DNA from: Bettongia penicillata ogilbyi
Taxonomy: Eukaryota > Chordata > Mammalia > Diprotodontia > Potoroidae
Assembly: GCA_023548195.1 (NCBI GenBank)
Contig: JAJHZJ010000251.1
Coordinates: forward strand, 1,766,886-1,830,885
Reading direction: 5' to 3'
DNA: 64,000 nucleotides
The notes beneath the pieces are model-generated. The model was not told the DNA's origin and did no database searches. It saw nothing but the letters and a program-made list of their open reading frames with translations. Below are positions 57,944 through 64,000 of this stretch, in pieces. The position numbers and the translations under genes were made by a program. The first letter of the stretch is position 1. Each line of letters begins with the position of its first letter.

Positions 57944-57956
57944 CAAATCCATTTTT
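57944..57956. repeat. Shared HAL1-E/F TSD, copy 3
   Basis: CAAATCCATTTTT lies directly beyond the 5' end of HAL1-F. Confidence 0.9.
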
Positions 57957-59434
57957 AAAATCAATACTTTCTCCTTTAGAAGTTTATTTTTATGCCTCAG
58001 ATACACACACATACACACACACACGAGAATCAACATATGTATATTTATAAATACAAATACCTTCAGACATACTTATAAATAGTGTTTTTGAGAATGCTAC
58101 ATTGCTCGCACTTGCTTTCAATGTGTTCCAATTTGTATTGGGGTTTGCCAAAAACCATGATTTCACTTCTGGATTTTTCTAGAATCCTTGTGGAACTTGA
58201 CAAATTATTTTTTCTGCATTGGGGTAATTTCTGTATTAACTATTTTTGGATCTTAAAATTTCTAGTCTTATTTTTATATGAAAATTTGATCCATTAATGT
58301 GCAAAGTTAGAATTGTTATAATGATTTCACCATTCTCTATTACATTATTTCATCAGAATGTAGAGCGCATTAATCTGACAGAGCTAGTCTGATCTTTATC
58401 CACATGAACAGATGAATCCACACTTGCAAATAACGTTAAACACTAACTATGTATATTAACTTTCCAATTTTTACTTCTTAAGTGATTTCAACTTCCCTAC
58501 TCTCTCGCTTCTTTTCTAGTGATAATTATTTAAACCAATCATTTGACTGCTGTACTTTGCTCTAAAAATGCCCTTTCCTGTGTCAGCAATTTTGAAGACC
58601 AGATAAAGGTGATAAGGAGTTTTCTTTCTATTTATGATAGGATGCCTGCAACTAGAGCATGAGACTTGTCTTGTCTTGGTATTACAGAGACATCTGCTAT
58701 ATGGGAGAAACCCCAGACATCCTGGGATTCTAATTTCTGAGTGACACTGCTTTATTAATTGTCTTGTGTCACTGTATTTACTACTTATTCAACTAAGAAA
58801 CTTTCTTTCCTGTGGTATAGATAAGGGAAACATATGGAGACCATAAGTTTGGGTTGTAATTGTTTTAAAGTGTGTTTTAAGCCTAGTCATTCTTGTATCA
58901 GTCAGTTAGAAGTTTCCTTCTGGCTCCATGATCATGTATCTGGTAACTTTAAGAGAATCAATAATATGAATTTACATAACATTACATTAACCTGTTTGCC
59001 TCTTAAAATAAAACTTTCAGGTTGACACTCAGTAGAAGTAGTCCTTTGAAATTATCACATGTCCCTCACTCTCTGATTCATTCAACTTGTTACTGTCCAC
59101 AATATCCTTTCCATTATTTATTTTTATTGTATGATCATGTATATGTGGGTGGCAATGTTTATTAGTACAGATATGTCTATAGCTAAAAACCCTAACCCCA
59201 AACCCTCCCATGTCCATTTATGACAATTATTTGTCAATCAAGACAATGTTACTATTTATTTTTATTTCTGACCTGAAATAAAAGTCACATTGCCTTGATA
59301 TTTAGTTGTGGTGATTCCAACAGGACTGCATTAATCATATCAACTCTTCTGTCACTCAAATTCCTACTCCCAATAATATCTACCACATTTTGGAATCCCC
59401 TCCTATTTTATATTACAAACATATGGGTAAGTAT
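57957..59434. other. Unassigned DNA
   Basis: A small CA tract lies at 58003-58024. No gene or identifiable repeat is seen. Confidence 0.5.
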
Positions 59435-59600
59435 ATGGGTAGGTACAGTAGAAATAACACATATATGGAGTTAAACAGCCTAAGTTTGAATCCTGTTTGC
59501 CGGTATATTCTCGGCCAAGTCACTTAATCTTCTAGGACTCTATAGCTCTTCTGTAAAGAATGCTAAGTTTCTTTCAACTCAAAATCTAGGTTTCTGCTAT
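59435..59600 (+). mobile_element. MIR-like SINE
   Basis: 'taagtttgaatcctgtttgc', 'tctcggccaagtcacttaat' and 'ctaagtttctttcaactcaa' follow sense MIR order. Confidence 0.65.
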
Positions 59601-59639
59601 CCATTTTTAGACATGGGAAGATAGGTTAAATATGATGTA

Positions 59640-59760
59640 TTTTCAACCCTATTCATTAATTTTTCAGGTGGGGAAATTAAGATGTGTAAGTAGCAGAAAT
59701 GAAATTTGAGCCCAGGATCTTTATATACAACTCCAGAGTTCGTCCAGCATTTAAAGCTTT
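59640..59760 (-). mobile_element. MIR-like SINE
   Basis: 'caggtggggaaattaagatg', 'gaaatttgagcccaggatct' and 'acaactccagagttcg' are antisense MIR. Confidence 0.6.
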
Positions 59761-60509
59761 GCAGATAACTCCACAGTTTTTTAGTTAAACTGTGAAATAT
59801 TTACATTGAATCTTCATTTAGTAATACAGAGTTTTAAAGTTCATCCAGACTTTGCCTTTGTTGAAGTTCACAGTAGATTTGCATATCAAAGGTCCTAGCC
59901 CGCCTGGCCTTCTTTACTGACTCTCAGTTTATTAGCATATCAAAGACTCCCAGAGAGTCTCGCTTTTTTCATAGAAATTGTTAGAAGAGTTGTGGAATTA
60001 CAAACTCAAATATTCTGCCTTTAAATACTGTTTGATTCAGAATCATGGTTGAATTTGAGATGAAGTCCAATCTAATACACATAATATATTATGCTACTTT
60101 CCCCATGATTTGTTGTTTCAGATGAATAGTTCTATATGATTACAGTGTTCCCTGGATAAGTTTTGTCTGTTTGTTGGTTTCTTGACTGCCTGTAAAACAC
60201 CTTCTTTCATTTGGCCAAAGTAATGGTGTCTAGGTGACTTGAGTTTAATTCTTCTTGATGTTGAACACATTCTGTAGATCTGTAATCTCTCCTCTGCTCT
60301 TGAAAATTGCAGCATAAGAACTTTCCTGTTTCCTTCTCTGAAATATTCTTGTTTAAATTTATTTTTTTGAGAATTGTTGATTTTCTAAATTATTTCTCTA
60401 TTCTCTATCCTCAACTTTTTTTTTACTCTTTCCATTGCTTTGAACAATCTTGTTTTTTTGTTCATTTGTATTATTTTGTTGTCTGTCTGGAAATTACATA
60501 TCTCATTTC
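59761..60509. other. Unassigned DNA
   Basis: Nothing is recognised. Confidence 0.5.
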
Positions 60510-60905
60510 TGTATTTTAAATATTTTATTTTTCCCTATTACATATTAAAACAATTCTTATAGCACAATAACATTCCATCATGCTCATCTATCACAACTTG
60601 TTCAGCATTCCCCATTTGATGGGCATCTCCTTGATTTCCAATTCTTAATCACCACAAAAAGAATTGCCATAAATATTTTTTTGTAGAAGAAACCCATTCC
60701 ACTCTCTTTTTTAATCTCTTTGGGAAATAGACTTAAGAGTGGTTTTTGCTGGATCACAGGGTAAGCACAGTTTTATAGCCCTTTGGGCAAAGTTCAAACT
60801 GCTCTCCAAAATGGTTGAATCATTATTTTTAAAATTTTACATTTCCAATAGTTCTCTATTTTTGTTACCATTTATTGTTGTTTTATCACTTTTTCTGATT
60901 AGATC
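60510..60905 (-). pseudogene. L1 ORF2 C-terminal relic
   Basis: Antisense L1 ORF2 end is clear: 'agcacaataacattccatca', 'cacaacttgttcagcattcc', 'gatgggcatctccttgattt', 'gctggatcacagggtaagca', 'aaactgctctccaaaatggt'. It is diverged and non-coding. Confidence 0.8.
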
Positions 60906-62094
60906 TCACTTTGCCAATTTACAGATTAATTTCTGGAGCCATTTTTGTTGCAAATGTGTTCTTTTCTTCCATTGACTTTTTTACAGGTTCTTTAAATCCA
61001 AAACAATTATTCATTGTGCACAGATTTTCTTTTCTCCTGCTTCATCTCATTGACTTTTCACTTCCTCAGAGGCTATTCTCTCAATATTTTTTGGTTGCTG
61101 TTTTATATCACCTCCTCCCTCCACCCCATTAACTTTTATTGGAGGCATTTCTATTCCTTATAGCTAAACAATCTTAGTTTGTCTCTCTTGTATAATGTAT
61201 TTGGTAAAATCTGTAAATTGAGTAGTTCTCTTTGCTATTTCAATATCTCAATTCCAACTGCTTATTATGACATTTCTATAGAGTCTTGTGTAATATTTCA
61301 ATGAGCAAAGTCTCCTTGGACTATACAGATAGGCTATAATAAATTGATTGTTACTCAAAGTCTTTCAGTAGCAGACAATCTTAATTGGACTATTGGATCC
61401 AGTTTAGGTATACTCACACACACATGCACAACATATAATTGGAGATCTTGGACCTCTTTTTATTGCTTGAAATGTTTCAAACATTTTCCATAGTTTCTAT
61501 TCCAAGTTTACTAGATTGTTGGGTAATTAAAGAGGAATCATATCCACATCTCAATACCTTTATGGACAAATCATTGCAAGTTGATACTATCAAGGCACCA
61601 TCTCTTATGATTTGTTTTATTTGAGTAATGAAAATCTTTTAAAGAAAACAAGGATTTATTTCCAAGAGGGAAACAGTTTTGGGAGAAAGTATTTAGGGAT
61701 AGAATTTCAAATGCTTTTCAATTTGCCTAAATTTTAAAATAGAAATTTTCACACAATTTTACTGATTCTTTATAATCCTTGACATCTGCTATATGATTTA
61801 CTTCATAACTGTAATTTTCAAAGCATAATTTATTGAGTGCTAAGGTGTTGCATGCAGCAATCTCTCCAGGTGCCCAGCATGACAATCAATAAGTAATTAC
61901 AGGAATTTCTGATAAATGGTATTCTTTAATGATGATTTACCAATCTCCATGGACATAGGACTGGGGTAAGCACAGTTAAGGAAAAAAAATGTGATTGTTG
62001 TATAGCTGTACTTGCAAGGGAAAACCTACTCATCAGTCACCAGATAGAAAAATATAGAGGCATATAATCAAAGTGAAAATTCCATTTTCTTATA
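60906..62094. other. Unassigned DNA
   Basis: No gene is seen. The start may be more of the diverged L1, but I could not follow it. Confidence 0.45.
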
Positions 62095-62625
62095 TGTTAA
62101 GTACTGTAATGGGTAATTTAATGGGAATATCTTTCCAATTCATTGATAGGCCCATGTGACTGTCTGAGTCACATGGAACCCATGGTGGGAGAGGTTTGTT
62201 GAAAGGGTGAAAAAGAAAGGGTGGAGCGGGAAGAGGTGGAGCTAGAGCAGAGCTGAGAGGAAATTTGGTTAGAGAAGAGTCAGAGCTAGGAAGGATGCAG
62301 ACAAGCAAGCAGCTGGCTAGTGTGAGTGAAAGAGTTTGTTTGTGATTTTGTTTTTAAGGGATCCTGTGTGTAAATTGTTTAATGGAACTCGTTTGTGGGA
62401 AGCCTAGAGGGGAAAGACTTGGGGATGGGGTTGTCCTCTACATTGTGAATGTGTATAAATTTTTGTTACTATGATGGGTTTGACTTTCTGGTGCCTGAAT
62501 AAATGTTTTGGTTCTGTCTTCCATGTGGAGAGTCTGTTGTACTCCGTGGATTCAGAATTGCTCTGGGATATTCATGGCCACTGTACTTGCTGTGAATATC
62601 ACATTGATGCTACAAGTACAGATAT
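62095..62625 (+). mobile_element. Probable solo LTR of an endogenous retrovirus
   Basis: The segment changes in base composition from its neighbours. It has a purine-rich stretch (62190-62320), a TATA-like 'gtataaattt' at about 62453 and an AATAAA signal at about 62500 followed by 'tgttttggttctgtcttcca' and a TG-rich end, the promoter-to-poly(A) order of an LTR. Ends starting TG and finishing CA are plausible but not fixed, and no TSD or internal genes are seen. Confidence 0.45.
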
Positions 62626-62929
62626 AATTGACTAATTTTCTTTAGTCTCATATTCTAAGTGATAGATCTATGCTATACTAGGCTGCACAGAAATTTACCA
62701 AGAAGTCTGTAAGGGATGGTGATCTTATTATTTTATATATTTGAGGGTATTTTTCTTTTAGTATATCATTACCTAATGTTTCTGAGCTGCAGCTCCTTTA
62801 AGATAAAAAGATGGGATTCAATATTACATACCCATATATGCCAAAGATAATCAAATAAATGGGAATAGCATCAATGATTTGTAATCTCACAGGCATCTCA
62901 CTTTGAGTAAGAAGATACACAGGTGGGTC
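62626..62929. other. Unassigned DNA
   Basis: Nothing is recognised. Confidence 0.5.
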
Positions 62930-63110
62930 CATCCTTTTAGAGATAGAGGAACTTCAAAGGCCATCTATTATAATTCCTACATTTTACAAAAATAGAAATA
63001 AGCTTAGAAAAGTAATATAATTTCCTAAAGATCCAATATGTAGTAAATTTAAGAGGTGGGATTTGAATCTAGGTCCTCTGACTCCGAAAATAGTCCTGCT
63101 GCCTCTGTGA
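62930..63110 (-). mobile_element. MIR
   Basis: 'ggccatctattataattcct', 'attttacaaaaatagaaata', 'tgggatttgaatctaggtcc' and 'tctgactccgaaaatagtcc' are the antisense MIR signature over almost its full length. Confidence 0.8.
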
Positions 63111-63689
63111 TTATGTCATATATTTCTTTGGTTCATTTCACCCCCTAGTCACGTCCTTTACTCTCATTCTATTGGTAGTTAACTTGACTGGGATTCATAT
63201 TTAACTTTTGCCTTATGAAAGTCCAGTTTTCCCAAAATTTCTGATCATTCTTCTAGTTATTTAATATAGTCCCCACTAGAGCTCTGGTACCTAGCATACT
63301 CTCTGTTACCCAATTGTATTATTGTGGCAGTTTCTGGCTACTTAACCCCTTGTCTCTTGTTATGCTTTGGCCAGACCTCTGAAAAGGTAAGAAAAATTGT
63401 GGTTGAATACTGAGTCAATTAAGATTACTTCTACACTGACTTTGAAATCTGTAAAAGACCAAAATTTTAAATTCATATGTTCATTCATCCTATAATTTGA
63501 GAACTGGTTTTGGATCAGAGCTTCAGGATTATGAACATGCTTGAACAACATACAGTAACCCTCCCCTCAAACCCCTGACAATTTTTAATTCAAGGTAAGG
63601 ACGCTTGCTTGACATTATGACCTCAGCCCTTCAAACAATGTTTGGTGACCCATTTTGGAGATCCATTATTTCACATTTCTGACTTTGGA
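63111..63689. other. Unassigned DNA
   Basis: No gene or repeat is recognised. Confidence 0.5.
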
Positions 63690-63990
63690 GGTCTGTAGTT
63701 TGTTTATCACCATATCATCATACAAAAATATTAGAGAAAGTCCCAGAAGGTCGTATAATCCAATTCTTGGAAGAAACCATAAAAGTTATCTAATTCAATC
63801 CTTACCTGAACAGGCGCCCCGTTTCATTCTCAATAGACAAGTTTCCCAGCAGGTAGCTTCAAGAGACAGCTCGTTTACTTTGGGTCAGATCTAATTGTTA
63901 GGAAGTTTTTCTTTCCTTTGACCTAAGTCTCATTGTCTTTAACTCTCAATCAATGTTCCCACTTCTGCCTTCCCCCAAAAAGAATAATTC
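63690..63990 (-). mobile_element. CR1/L3-type LINE 3' end, second copy
   Basis: 'aatccttacctgaacaggcg', 'gtttcccagcaggtagcttc' and 'taattgttaggaagtttttc' match the copy at 45120-45410 in order and orientation. It may run off the right edge. Confidence 0.55.
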
Positions 63991-64000
63991 TTATTCCTTT

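Overview
This window looks like AT-rich, non-coding nuclear DNA from a mammal, most likely a marsupial. I infer that from the repeat families, which I identified by eye and memory of family sequences, not by a database search. They include LINE-1 and ORF2-less 'half-L1' (HAL1-type) elements of metatherian type, RTE/BovB LINEs and RTE-tailed SINEs, a tRNA-derived MAR1-like CORE-SINE, and many L2, L3/CR1 and MIR relics. I could not support any host protein-coding exon, rRNA, tRNA, CRISPR array or bacterial-style gene. Almost every open reading frame over 60 codons lies in a retrotransposon, is the antisense of one, or comes from a microsatellite.

Layout. 1-14.5 kb: old L2, MIR and RTE-SINE fragments, simple repeats and unassigned unique-looking DNA. 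14.5-22 kb: an L1 3' end, an internally deleted RTE (+), an LTR-like repeat (18.2-18.8 kb) and an RTE 3' half (-). 23.6-28.1 kb: an L2 reverse-transcriptase region (+) split by a full-length ORF2-less element (HAL1-A, -) and by a MAR1-like SINE. 28.3-31.3 kb: a CR1/L3 relic, then an L1 3' half (+) interrupted by HAL1-B (-). 32.1-33.0 kb: an isolated L1 5' end. 33.66-36.46 kb: HAL1-C (+), the best preserved element, with a perfect 19-bp target-site duplication (TSD), a CpG-rich 5' UTR, a YY1-like site at its start and a 350-codon ORF1. A truncated 3'-end copy follows. 37-46.6 kb: microsatellites, a rearranged inverted duplication (39.5-40.6 kb), a second, inverted copy of the LTR-like repeat (41.6-42.3 kb), L1, L2 and CR1 relics. 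47.5-50.1 kb: HAL1-D (+), an older ORF2-less element of different make-up. 52.28-57.94 kb: HAL1-E and HAL1-F in tandem (both -), with three copies of one 13-bp TSD. 58-64 kb: MIR, L1 and L3/CR1 relics and a probable solo LTR.

How the parts work together. The ORF1-only elements encode an RNA-binding chaperone-type protein but no reverse transcriptase or endonuclease. Intact TSDs around HAL1-A, HAL1-C and the E/F pair show they were inserted in this ORF2-less form, presumably with enzymes supplied in trans by full L1s. The most interesting material is therefore this cluster (structure, TSD reuse, a shared upstream ORF and an internal microsatellite) and the templated inversion at 39.5-40.6 kb.
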